From contig DATNEW010000031.1 of the NCBI GenBank assembly GCA_035606695.1, positions 62,001-126,000 on the forward strand: DNA of 64,000 nt, read 5' to 3'. Made by a program: the position numbers and the translations under genes. This DNA is from Gemmatimonadaceae bacterium (lineage in GTDB: Bacteria > Gemmatimonadota > Gemmatimonadetes > Gemmatimonadales > Gemmatimonadaceae). Positions 8,170 through 16,177 of the stretch are shown here, in pieces. The notes below the pieces were generated by a model. The model did not search any database and was not told the origin of the DNA. It worked only from the letters and a program-made list of their open reading frames with translations. Within the stretch, counting starts at the first letter, position 1; every line of letters starts with the position of its first letter.

Positions 8170-8964
8170 TCACTGCCCGGCGTCGACCGAGCCTTCGTCG
8201 CCATAGCGCGCGAGACTCGCGAGCGACGGCAACGACAGGCGATAGCCCGCGTTGCGTACGGTCTGGAGATGATGGTCGAGGCCGATGCGCGCGAGCTTCT
8301 TTCGGAGCTGCGCGATTCGCGCTTCCAGCGCGTTTTCCGACAAGGGTGTTTGATCGGCCGGTCCGCTCATCGTCGCCAGGAGATCCCGGCGTGACACCAC
8401 CGCGCCGCGCGCGCGCGCGAGAAGCGCGACGATGCTGAACTCGCGCGGCGTGAGGGGAATACTCTGGTTCTGAAAGAGAATGCGCATGCCCGGAACATCG
8501 AGCAGCCACTGTGGCGCCAGCACCAACGGACGAAACTGCTCGCGCAAGCCGGTGCGACGCAGCAGCGTTCGCACGCGCATGACGAGCTCTTCGGACACGC
8601 ACGCCGCGCGCACCACGTCGTCGGCGATCTCGGCCAACGGGTTCGCGCTTTCGCGAGGCGAGCCGTTCGGCAGCTCGTCGACGACGGCGAGGATGCTTGT
8701 CGCGGGCGCGCGTCGCCGCAGGTCGCGCACGGCGTGGGCCATGGCGCCGTCGACCGGCGCGCCGATGACGACCACGCGCGTCGACGGCAAGCGCTCGCTG
8801 GCGAGCACCTCGGCGATGCTTGGCGCGGCCCAGACGACGACCGAGGCCGCGCTGAGGCTCCGGCACATCGACGCTCGTCGCGCCGAGGTGGGATCGGTGA
8901 CGCACACCGGCCCGGATGCGGCGGCGGTGTCGAACGGTGGCGCGTTGCTGCGGCTGATGGGCAC
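8170..8964 (-). CDS. winged-helix regulator with degenerate receiver domain
   Basis: Protein of 264 aa. Residues ~165-255 form an OmpR/PhoB-type winged helix (LTPREFSIVALLARARGAVV, then the recognition-helix segment and the VRNAGYRL wing). The N-terminal half is receiver-like in length, but the usual phospho-acceptor Asp after the third strand is not evident, so it is probably a phosphorylation-independent pseudo-receiver. The start is GTG 8964, supported by GAGGA 7 nt upstream. It is convergent with the DsbA-like gene (41-bp gap) and divergent from the FtsX-like permease gene. No partner kinase lies nearby. Confidence 0.75.
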   Translation of the reverse strand: MPISRSNAPPFDTAAASGPVCVTDPTSARRASMCRSLSAASVVVWAAPSIAEVLASERLPSTRVVVIGAPVDGAMAHAVRDLRRRAPATSILAVVDELPNGSPRESANPLAEIADDVVRAACVSEELVMRVRTLLRRTGLREQFRPLVLAPQWLLDVPGMRILFQNQSIPLTPREFSIVALLARARGAVVSRRDLLATMSGPADQTPLSENALEARIAQLRKKLARIGLDHHLQTVRNAGYRLSLPSLASLARYGDEGSVDAGQ

Positions 8965-9030
8965 GACGCGTCCTCGCGGGCGCTAACGACGATTGACTCG
9001 GGCGCCCCATCGCGCAGCTGTCGAACGTTC

Positions 9031-9121
9031 ACAGTATTTACACTGGTTCACGGAAAGTAAAGTACCAATTTATTTATGAGAAAATTTTCATGTTATTAGT
9101 GGAGTAAAATGATGCATTTTC
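9031..9121. promoter_or_regulatory. AT-rich divergent promoter region
   Basis: A sharply AT-rich stretch between the winged-helix regulator (-) and the permease (+), in a region otherwise about 65% GC. It contains a perfect 10-bp palindrome GAAAATTTTC at 9080-9089. It probably contains promoters and possibly a binding site of the neighbouring regulator; neither is proven. Confidence 0.5.
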
Positions 9122-9251
9122 GTAGCGCTCTTGCGCCCCGTTGCGGCGAACCGGCATATTCGATGCGGCGGCCGTCCGGCGATGGAGGCGCGCGAAGCAG
9201 ACGCGGAATTTGTCGCATGAGCGGTCTCTCGTGACCGCGAGGTCGAGCGAT

Positions 9252-11735
9252 ATGTCCGTTCGCGAGATGATTCGATCCGTCGCCCTCGACGTTCGGCACG
9301 CGATGCGCGGCTACCGCTCCGCACCCACGTTCGTGTCCGGTGTCGTGCTCACGCTCGCCCTGGGCGTGGGCGTCAACGTGGCGATGTTCAGTATCGCCGA
9401 CCGTCTGATGCTGCGGCCTCCGGCGCACGTTCGCGATCCCGCGACACTCCGCCGACTGTATTTCACGGTGAACTCGCCCACGGGGCCGTTGACCACGCCC
9501 GCGGCGTCGTATCCGGTGTACACCGCGCTGCATGCCGAGAACACGCCATTTCCCGCACTCGCGGCGTACTACATCAGCCGGACGGCTATCGGCCGCGGGA
9601 CCGCGGCACGCGCCGCCGTCGTTTCCAGCGTGACCGCCTCGCTATTTCCGATGCTGGGCGCGCCCGCCGCGCGCGGACGCTATTTCGACGAACGCGAAGA
9701 TGCACCGCCGACAGGCGCCGCGGTTGCCGTGATTTCGTTTACGACGTGGCAGCAGGACTTCGGCGGCGATCCCGGCGTCATCGGCAAACGTGCGACCATC
9801 GGCGGCCGTGATTACGAGATCGTCGGCGTCGCGCCCGCTGGATTCACCGGTCCTGATTTGCGTCCCATCGACGCATGGATCCCGCTGAGCGTTGGCGGCG
9901 CCGGCGTGCTCGGGCCCGGATGGTATCGGAACTCGGGCGTCGACTGGCTACAGATAATAGTACGCCTGTCGCCCCGCCTTCCCGCGTCGGACGCCGAGGC
10001 ATTCGCGACGCGAACGGTCGCCGCGGTCAAAGCGGTGGCGGGCAAATCGGCCAACGACTCGCGTCCGGTCGCACGACCTCCAGTCGCTTCGTTCGGCCCG
10101 ATCGTTCGCGCGATTGGTCCGACGCGTCCGAAAGAGACCGGAGTCGTCGTGTGGTTGGCGGTCATGTCGGGCATCGTGCTGCTCATCGCGTGCGCGAACG
10201 TCGCCAATCTTCTGCTCGTCCGCACACTGCAGCGACGGCGTGAAATCGCGATTCGTTTGGCGATGGGCGTGACAGCTGCACGGTTGGCGATGATGCTGTG
10301 GATCGACGGGTTGTTGCTCGCGCTCATTGGTGGCGGCATCGGAGTCGTTGCGGGACGGTTGAGCGCGGCAACGATCGGGCGCCTACTTCTGCCGGACGTC
10401 GACTGGAACTGGATGCCCTTCGACGCCCGGTTCGCGTCGACCGCCGCGCTGCTGCTCGTCGCGGTCGGATCGGCGATTTCCATTACGCCGGTGCTGCAGA
10501 GCCGGTCACCGCGCGTGCTCGGCGCGCTGCGCTCGGGCGCGTCGACGCCCGGCGGCGACAACACGCGTCTCCGCATCTGGCTCGTCGCGGCGCAGGCTGC
10601 GCTGTGCACGTTCATGCTGGTGGGTGCTGGGCTCTTCATCCGCAGCCTTCGTCAGGCGCAACAGATCGACGCCGGATTCGACGCGAATCGCACGATCGTG
10701 GTGACCGCGCGTCTGCGCGACGCCGGGTATGCGGGAGCTGACGCCAGCCAGTTCTTCCTGCGCGCGCGCGACGCCGTGCACGCGGTTCCCGGCGTGGAGG
10801 ACGTCGCAAGGGCGATCGCCGCGCCTTTCGTGCTGACGTCCCAGATTCCGCCGCGAATCGCGCCGCCCTATTCGCTGCCGGCCGGCGACGACGCGCCGTA
10901 CCTCAACGCCGTGGACGCGGACTATCTGAACACGATGGGCATTCGCGTCATCCGCGGCCGAGGCATCGACGCGGTGGACGTCGCGGAGAATCGTCAGATT
11001 GCGCTGGTGAACGAGCGAATGGCGGCACATGTCTGGCCCGGCGAGGACGCCATCGGCAAGTGCATTCGGTTCGGCAGCGACACCACGCCGTGCATCACGA
11101 TCGTCGGCATCGTCGGCGATGTTCACCAATCTCAATTGCTCGAGGAGTCGTCGCTTCAGTACTATGTGCCGCTTGGCCCGCGCTTCGACAATCAGCCCGG
11201 GCGCGTGCTGCTCGTGCGCGCGCGGCAGCGGCCGGATGCGATTCTGCATTCGGTTCGCGCGGCCATCCTCGCGCTCGCGCCGAATCTGCCGTACGTGGAC
11301 GTTCGGCCGTATCGAACGATTTTGGAGCCTGAAGTACGGTCGTGGCGATTGGGGGCGATCCTGTTCACGCTGTTCGGCGCGCTCGCGGCGCTCGTCGCGG
11401 CCGTCGGGCTGTACAGCGTGATGTCATACGCAACGGCACAGCGCCGGCCCGAGCTTGCGCTGCGCATGGCGCTCGGCGCTCGGGGATTGGACGTCACGCG
11501 AGTCATCGTTCGCGGCAGCATCGTTCCATGCATCAGCGGCGTGCTGGCCGGGTTGGCGTTCGCGTATCTATCGAGCCAGCGGGTGCAGCCGTTGCTCTTT
11601 CGGACGTCGGCGACGGACGTGCGGATTTTCGGAGTCGTCGCGGCGTTGCTGGCCGCGGTCGGAATTCTCGCGATCGTTGGCCCGGCGGTACACGCGGCGC
11701 GGACGGACCCGATCCTGGCGCTCCGCGAGCCGTGA
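9252..11735 (+). CDS. ABC transporter permease, FtsX/MacB-like (ADOP type)
   Basis: Protein of about 827 aa with the double MacB-PCD/FtsX architecture typical of ADOP permeases: an N-terminal TM helix (~24-45), a periplasmic MacB-like domain, a three-TM FtsX block (~300-420, with ANVANLLLVR), a fourth TM near 460, a second periplasmic domain and a final three-TM FtsX block (SVMSYATAQRRPELALRMALG). ADOP permeases lack their own ATPase; the partner is unknown. The N-terminal permease-prefix domain seen in the second ADOP of this window (49189-51822) is missing here, and there is no adjacent padR. The frame extends upstream to 9141; ATG 9252 fits the family N-terminus better. Confidence 0.85.
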   Translation: MSVREMIRSVALDVRHAMRGYRSAPTFVSGVVLTLALGVGVNVAMFSIADRLMLRPPAHVRDPATLRRLYFTVNSPTGPLTTPAASYPVYTALHAENTPFPALAAYYISRTAIGRGTAARAAVVSSVTASLFPMLGAPAARGRYFDEREDAPPTGAAVAVISFTTWQQDFGGDPGVIGKRATIGGRDYEIVGVAPAGFTGPDLRPIDAWIPLSVGGAGVLGPGWYRNSGVDWLQIIVRLSPRLPASDAEAFATRTVAAVKAVAGKSANDSRPVARPPVASFGPIVRAIGPTRPKETGVVVWLAVMSGIVLLIACANVANLLLVRTLQRRREIAIRLAMGVTAARLAMMLWIDGLLLALIGGGIGVVAGRLSAATIGRLLLPDVDWNWMPFDARFASTAALLLVAVGSAISITPVLQSRSPRVLGALRSGASTPGGDNTRLRIWLVAAQAALCTFMLVGAGLFIRSLRQAQQIDAGFDANRTIVVTARLRDAGYAGADASQFFLRARDAVHAVPGVEDVARAIAAPFVLTSQIPPRIAPPYSLPAGDDAPYLNAVDADYLNTMGIRVIRGRGIDAVDVAENRQIALVNERMAAHVWPGEDAIGKCIRFGSDTTPCITIVGIVGDVHQSQLLEESSLQYYVPLGPRFDNQPGRVLLVRARQRPDAILHSVRAAILALAPNLPYVDVRPYRTILEPEVRSWRLGAILFTLFGALAALVAAVGLYSVMSYATAQRRPELALRMALGARGLDVTRVIVRGSIVPCISGVLAGLAFAYLSSQRVQPLLFRTSATDVRIFGVVAALLAAVGILAIVGPAVHAARTDPILALREP

Positions 11736-11743
11736 GCCGGCGC

Positions 11744-11762
11744 GCCCGTTCAATGAACGGGC
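11744..11762. terminator. hairpin between convergent genes
   Basis: Inverted repeat GCCCGTTCA/TGAACGGGC (9-bp arms) between the end of the permease (+) and the end of the NTF2-like gene (-). It is a likely bidirectional terminator, although the T-tract is short. Confidence 0.6.
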
Positions 11763-11783
11763 GATTTGACGCACCGCGGGACG

Positions 11784-12257
11784 TCAGCTGCCGTTGGTGT
11801 GCGTGCAGCCGTCGGTGCGGCGCGAGTCGGCGAGCTGCGTGATCTTCCACGTGACGCCGACCTTGAGCAGCATGAACGCGTCGACGCCGCAGTGGCTGAA
11901 GGTGTTGTTGAGATGGAACGTGTAATACGCCCACACCTGCGCCACGTTGCCGTCGATGCGCACCTCGGGCTCGTAGATGCGCTCGTTCCACACATCACCC
12001 GCCTTGGCGCCGACGATCGAGGCGCCGAAGCGCGCGGGCGGCAGGAGCGCGACCGCCACGGTGCCTCCCACGTTCCGCACCCCGGACAGCCGACCCGCTG
12101 AATCAAACGCCTGGCTGAGGAGCGACGTGTCGCGCGTACGCATGGCGTCGAACACCATCTGCACCGTGGCGAGCACGGCCTCGCGGTCGGAGCGTTGGCC
12201 GCGCGCGGTGGCCGGTGCGAGCGTGAGCGCCGCACAGGCGATATAACGCAGACGCAT
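11784..12257 (-). CDS. exported NTF2/SnoaL-like protein
   Basis: Protein of 157 aa with a signal peptide (residues 1-20, ending ARGQ). It carries a cone-shaped NTF2/DUF4440-like domain: an N-terminal helix with VQMVFDAMRTRD, a central strand EVRIDGNVAQVWAYYTF and a final strand LLKVGVTWKITQLADSR. Such domains often bind small molecules or act as isomerase-like modules; here the role is unknown. ATG 12257 is preferred to ATG 12263 because GAGGAA lies at the correct distance from the former. It is last in the minus-strand group. Confidence 0.75.
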   Translation of the reverse strand: MRLRYIACAALTLAPATARGQRSDREAVLATVQMVFDAMRTRDTSLLSQAFDSAGRLSGVRNVGGTVAVALLPPARFGASIVGAKAGDVWNERIYEPEVRIDGNVAQVWAYYTFHLNNTFSHCGVDAFMLLKVGVTWKITQLADSRRTDGCTHTNGS

Positions 12258-12281
12258 GCGCATTTCCTCTTTAAAGTGTTG

Positions 12282-12806
12282 TTACAAGCTGCCCCATGCC
12301 GTGAAGCGCGGCGGCTTGGGGAACGGCGGCCCGGCCTCGATGACGATGTCGGTGTGTGCATTGAGCTTGATCGCCTTGGGATCGCCCGCGTAGGGCTTGC
12401 CGTTGACCCACACTCGCAGCCGCTGGCCCTTGCCCGCGTGCGCCGTGGCGGCCGTGGTGCGGCTCAGCGGCTGTCCCCACACCTTGAAGAAGTCGTTGAG
12501 CGTGAAGCTGCGGTCCTTCGGCGCCTCGATGTGAATGATGCCGTCGGGTGTGTGCGTGTGCAGCCAGTAGATGCAGCGCTGCCCTTCGGGCTGGCCGACA
12601 TTCGGCGGAATGTGCACTTCCTTGCCGCGGTCGAGAATGAGCAAATGCTGATGGATGTGAATGCGCTGGCCCTCCTGCGCATCGCACGAGATGCCGCCGA
12701 TGGTCTGGCCATGGGCGCCGGCGATGGGGGACTGCGCGCGCAGCGCGAGCGTCGGGACGAGACACGCGATCACCAGTCCACACGCACGCATTCTCACACG
12801 TAACAT
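12282..12806 (-). CDS. exported conserved protein with His clusters
   Basis: Protein of 174 aa with a signal peptide (about 1-25). It is rich in histidine pairs: RIHIHQH near residue 48, EVHIPPN, YWLHTHTPDG and IIHIEAP. A segment FTLNDFFKVWGQPLS follows. I recognise this pattern as a conserved but uncharacterised exported family; the regularly spaced HxH motifs suggest metal binding. ATG 12806 has AGAGGA 7 nt upstream. It lies 12 bp from the one-TM gene upstream, so the two are very likely translated from one mRNA. Confidence 0.7.
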   Translation of the reverse strand: MLRVRMRACGLVIACLVPTLALRAQSPIAGAHGQTIGGISCDAQEGQRIHIHQHLLILDRGKEVHIPPNVGQPEGQRCIYWLHTHTPDGIIHIEAPKDRSFTLNDFFKVWGQPLSRTTAATAHAGKGQRLRVWVNGKPYAGDPKAIKLNAHTDIVIEAGPPFPKPPRFTAWGSL

Positions 12807-12817
12807 CGAGAGTCCTC

Positions 12818-13222
12818 TCACGGAGTGGTGGTTCCTGACGGCACCGCGCGCACGCTCGTGACGAAATATTCCGTTTCGCCAAAGCACGACGTCGGTACGC
12901 CTTTGTGCTGCTCGTAGTGAAGCACGACATGCTCGCCCTGGAGCGTGTTCACCGCCGCGGCGACCGAGTCCGAGCGCACGCTGAACACGAACTTTTCAGG
13001 CATGGCGCCGGGCATGGCGGTGAGCAGCAGCTCGCCCTCCCAGGTCTTACAGAGCCATCCTTTGCGCGAAAGCTTCTGGAGATACCCCGCGCGATCGCCG
13101 GACGAATAGGAGTAGCTCAGCGCGATCGTGACCCAGAGGAGGATCGCGATGACCGGGACCGCGATCACGAGTGTGATCGCGGTGGCCAGTTTGTGGTTGC
13201 GAATGAACGCGGGCGCGGGCAT
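12818..13222 (-). CDS. small protein with one transmembrane helix
   Basis: Protein of 134 aa. A short basic N-terminus is followed by a strong TM segment (residues 13-34) and an extracytoplasmic domain with two cysteines (GWLCKTWEGELLL and PTSCFGETEYF) that could form a disulfide. No family is recognised with confidence. It is immediately upstream of the exported His-rich gene (12-bp gap), indicating a functional pair. It is separated from the alcohol dehydrogenase gene by a hairpin terminator. Confidence 0.65.
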   Translation of the reverse strand: MPAPAFIRNHKLATAITLVIAVPVIAILLWVTIALSYSYSSGDRAGYLQKLSRKGWLCKTWEGELLLTAMPGAMPEKFVFSVRSDSVAAAVNTLQGEHVVLHYEQHKGVPTSCFGETEYFVTSVRAVPSGTTTP

Positions 13223-13237
13223 GCGAAGGAACCAAAG

Positions 13238-13268
13238 CCGAGCCCCGCGCCTGGGCAAGGGGGCTCGG
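13238..13268 (-). terminator. hairpin terminator after the alcohol dehydrogenase gene
   Basis: 9-bp inverted repeat (CCGAGCCCC at 13238-13246, GGGGCTCGG at 13260-13268) just beyond the stop of the alcohol dehydrogenase gene and before the one-TM protein gene. Confidence 0.65.
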
Positions 13269-13279
13269 AAAGGCTTCGC

Positions 13280-14455
13280 CTACGACGCCTTCAACACCAC
13301 CTTTTCGCAGTTCTCCTGCTTGTCGTTGAAGATCTTGTATCCATGCGCCGCCTGTTCCAGCGGCAGGTGATGGGTGATCACGAACGTCGGATCGAGATCG
13401 CCGTTCTGAATGTGCGCCAGCAGCGGCTCGAGATAGCGGTGCACGTGACACTGTCCGCTCTTGATCGTGAGCGACCGATTCATGACGGCGTTCATCGGGA
13501 ACTTGTCGATCAACCCTGTGTACACGCCGATCACCGACACCGTGCCGCCGTTCGCGCAGGCGAGAATCGCCTCGCGGAGCGCGATCGGCCGATCGGTCTG
13601 CATGCGCATCATCTGCTTCATGCGATCGTGCATGTAGAACGCGCCATGGCTGTGGCCCTCGACGCCGACGGCGTCGATACAGTGATCGGGACCCCGGCCG
13701 GCGGTGAGATCCTTCAGCACGTCCTGCACGCTGTCCACTTCCTCGTAGTTGATCGTGACGGCCCCGGCTTTCTCGCGCGCCATCTGCAACCGGTACGGAA
13801 ACCGATCGATCGCGATCACACGCTCGGCGCCGAGCAGATAGGCGCTGGCGATCGCGAACTGGCCGACCGGGCCGCAGCCCCACACGGCCACGGTGTCGCC
13901 GGGCTGAATGCCGCACATCTCGGCGCCCATGTAGCCCGTCGGCAGAATGTCGCTGAGAAACAACACCTGATCGTCGGTGAGTCCTTCGGGCACCTTGAGC
14001 GGGCCGACGTCGGCGAACGGCACGCGCACGTACTCGGCCTGTCCGCCGGCGAAGCCGCCGGTCAGATGCGAGTACCCGAAGATCCCCGACGGCGAGGAGC
14101 CCATCAGCTTTTCGGCCTGGTACGCGTTCGGATTAGAGTTCTCACAAATCGAGGTGAGGCCGCGGCGGCAGTTCGAGCACGCGCCGCACGCGATCGGGAA
14201 GGGCACCACCACGCGATCGCCGACCTGCACCTTCTTCACCGTGCGGCCGACTTCCACCACCTCGCCCATGAATTCGTGCCCCATGATGTCGCCGGGCTCC
14301 ATCGCGGGGAGGAAGTTGTTGTAGAGGTGCAGATCGGAGCCGCAGATCGCGGTCGAGCTGACGCGGACGATGCAGTCGTTCTGGTTGAGAATCCGCGGGT
14401 CCGGAACGTCGCGGACCTCCATCCTTCGCGGGCCCATCCAGCAGGTTGCCTTCAT
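13280..14455 (-). CDS. zinc-dependent alcohol dehydrogenase (formaldehyde dehydrogenase-like)
   Basis: Protein of 391 aa, medium-chain dehydrogenase. Catalytic-zinc motif ICGSDLH with Cys38 and GHE at ~60-62; structural-zinc cysteines in [15 protein letters not shown] (~92-106); Rossmann motif VWGCGPVG (~190). Loop lengths and the DAVG-EGH segment fit the group of zinc alcohol dehydrogenases related to glutathione-independent formaldehyde dehydrogenase. The likely reaction is NAD-dependent oxidation of a small alcohol or formaldehyde-type substrate. AGGAGA lies 8 nt before ATG 14455 and overlaps the stop of the SRPBCC gene, so the two genes form an operon. Confidence 0.9.
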   Translation of the reverse strand: MKATCWMGPRRMEVRDVPDPRILNQNDCIVRVSSTAICGSDLHLYNNFLPAMEPGDIMGHEFMGEVVEVGRTVKKVQVGDRVVVPFPIACGACSNCRRGLTSICENSNPNAYQAEKLMGSSPSGIFGYSHLTGGFAGGQAEYVRVPFADVGPLKVPEGLTDDQVLFLSDILPTGYMGAEMCGIQPGDTVAVWGCGPVGQFAIASAYLLGAERVIAIDRFPYRLQMAREKAGAVTINYEEVDSVQDVLKDLTAGRGPDHCIDAVGVEGHSHGAFYMHDRMKQMMRMQTDRPIALREAILACANGGTVSVIGVYTGLIDKFPMNAVMNRSLTIKSGQCHVHRYLEPLLAHIQNGDLDPTFVITHHLPLEQAAHGYKIFNDKQENCEKVVLKAS

Positions 14456-14467
14456 TGTTAGAATCTC

Positions 14468-15496
14468 CTAATTGGGTTGCGCCGAGTGCGGACCTTTCGC
14501 TCTGGTCGCGTCGGACACGACCACGTCGCCGATTTCCATCAACTGCTTGAACTGGCGCAGCGAGTCTTCCGTCTGCTGGCCCGGCTCCTCGCGGAACATC
14601 ATCGCCAGCTTCGACCCGATCTTGCCGAACGGCGGCTTGTATTCGAGATCGACTCGGATCTCGGTGCCGTAATCCTTCGGCGCGGCGCGGAACCGTACGG
14701 TGCCCGCGTTGTAGACGTCCGATCCCTCGAGCGACGCCCAGGCGATCAGCTCGTTCTCGCGCTCGTCCGTGATCTCGGCGTCCCACTCGACTGATTTTCC
14801 CGCCGGTGCCTTGGCGACCCAATGCGAGCGCCCGTTCCCCATGTCGGTCACCGACTCGAGATGCCGCATGAACCGCGGGAAATTCTCGAAGTCGCGCCAG
14901 AATGCATAGACAGCCTCCACCGGAGCGCCCACGGTGATGGCTTTGCGAGTGTGGACGATGCCGTGATCGGCCGCCTGATGCACCGGGGTGTCCGGCTGTT
15001 TCGACAGCGTCTTCGCCGCCATGACGTCGAGGGCCGTAACCGCGAGGACGTTCGCCGTCGCGAACAGCGTGCGCCCGCGATCATTGTCGGAGTTCGCGAG
15101 CGCGCCGCCCAGGAGCGCGAGGTCGAGCACATCGCCGGCGACACGCGACCACATCGGTTTCTCGGGCTGCTGATTCGACAGTACGGCTACGCCGTGCGAG
15201 ATCTCTCGCAATCCCAACAAGCGCATCAGCATGCGATGCTGATCGTCGTCCTTCACGCCGACGACGTTCGACATCGCGCCGGGCATCGCGACTTGCGCGA
15301 GTCCGAGCCCAATGCTGAAGAGCCCGAGAAAATTCGCGAGACTCTCGCCGCCTGTTCCTTTGTCGGCGTCGGCGAGACGTTGATACGGTTGAATGGTGGA
15401 TTTGCGCGGCCGGATCGACGGCGCGAGCGCGCTTTGTCCGCTACCGTCTCTTTCTTCCGCGGATGTGGTCGTGCGTCCTTCGAATGGCGGGGCCAT
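14468..15496 (-). CDS. membrane-domain/SRPBCC fusion protein (polyketide-cyclase-like)
   Basis: Protein of 342 aa. Residues ~50-165 hold about four hydrophobic helices (FLGLFSIGLGLAQVAMPGAM and following). Residues ~178-320 are an SRPBCC/START-like domain (ITVGAPVEAVYAFWRDFENFPRFM, WDAEITDERENELIAW), a lipid- or hydrophobic-ligand-binding fold often annotated as cyclase/dehydrase. The C-terminal ~20 residues are polar. AGAGGAG precedes ATG 15496. Only 12 bp separate it from the alcohol dehydrogenase gene downstream, so it may bind or present a hydrophobic compound or act in membrane stress. Confidence 0.82.
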   Translation of the reverse strand: MAPPFEGRTTTSAEERDGSGQSALAPSIRPRKSTIQPYQRLADADKGTGGESLANFLGLFSIGLGLAQVAMPGAMSNVVGVKDDDQHRMLMRLLGLREISHGVAVLSNQQPEKPMWSRVAGDVLDLALLGGALANSDNDRGRTLFATANVLAVTALDVMAAKTLSKQPDTPVHQAADHGIVHTRKAITVGAPVEAVYAFWRDFENFPRFMRHLESVTDMGNGRSHWVAKAPAGKSVEWDAEITDERENELIAWASLEGSDVYNAGTVRFRAAPKDYGTEIRVDLEYKPPFGKIGSKLAMMFREEPGQQTEDSLRQFKQLMEIGDVVVSDATRAKGPHSAQPN

Positions 15497-15586
15497 GCAG
15501 CTCTCCTCTGTCGCGTACGGAAATGCGAATCAGAATCAGGAGAGCCACGTGAAGCAGATGATGTGCCGAGTCCCGCGATCGATACG

Positions 15587-16129
15587 CTACCGTCTGCGAA
15601 TTGCTCTGAACGTGCCGCCGCGATACGCGTACGGATCGTTTCCGAAATCCACCGTTCCCGTGATGCTGTCGGGCGCCCACGTACGTCCGCTGACGTACAT
15701 GCGATTGTAGAAGTCGGCGGACATCGCGAGAGTGACAACGCCGGTGGAGTCTGTCACGCCGGTGGGAGCGCCGTTCGAATACGTGTCGGTCACGAACGCG
15801 AGGGTATCGAATCGCGCCGTCGCCGAAAATCGGGCGGGGTTGGCCAGCGCCGTGGCGTTGCTGATGACGAGCGTGCCGCGTTGAGTCAACGGCACGGAAT
15901 CCTTGACCGCGGTGCAATACGGACCCTGCACCGATGGGTTGGGACACGGCGCTCTGCCCAGCAGCGGCCCGAGCTCGAGAACGACGTCGTACGTCCCCTC
16001 GATCGGATTCGTCGGTTGAGCTTGGACAACGGGGGACGAATCCGGCGTTGCGGGTTGGAGCACGCTTCGTTCGCCGCCGCACGCGCAAATCACGGCAACG
16101 GTCAGGATGAACCATCGCATACTTCTCAT
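15587..16129 (-). CDS. hypothetical lipoprotein
   Basis: Protein of 180 aa. The signal peptide ends in a lipobox-like VICAC, with Cys15 or Cys17 as the candidate lipid-modified residue. The mature part is beta-rich with one possible disulfide (CPNPSVQGPYC). No known family. The start may be ATG 16129 or ATG 16120. It lies 48 bp downstream of the epimerase gene, separated by a weak hairpin at 16149-16170. Confidence 0.6.
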   Translation of the reverse strand: MRSMRWFILTVAVICACGGERSVLQPATPDSSPVVQAQPTNPIEGTYDVVLELGPLLGRAPCPNPSVQGPYCTAVKDSVPLTQRGTLVISNATALANPARFSATARFDTLAFVTDTYSNGAPTGVTDSTGVVTLAMSADFYNRMYVSGRTWAPDSITGTVDFGNDPYAYRGGTFRAIRRR

Positions 16130-16148
16130 ACACCAAACGATAGCTCGC

Positions 16149-16170
16149 GTCCCACGCCGGAGCGCGGGAC
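16149..16170 (-). terminator. probable hairpin terminator after the epimerase gene
   Basis: Inverted repeat GTCCCACGC/GCGCGGGAC with one mismatch, just downstream of the epimerase stop on the minus strand. Confidence 0.45.
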
Positions 16171-16177
16171 GAATCTC

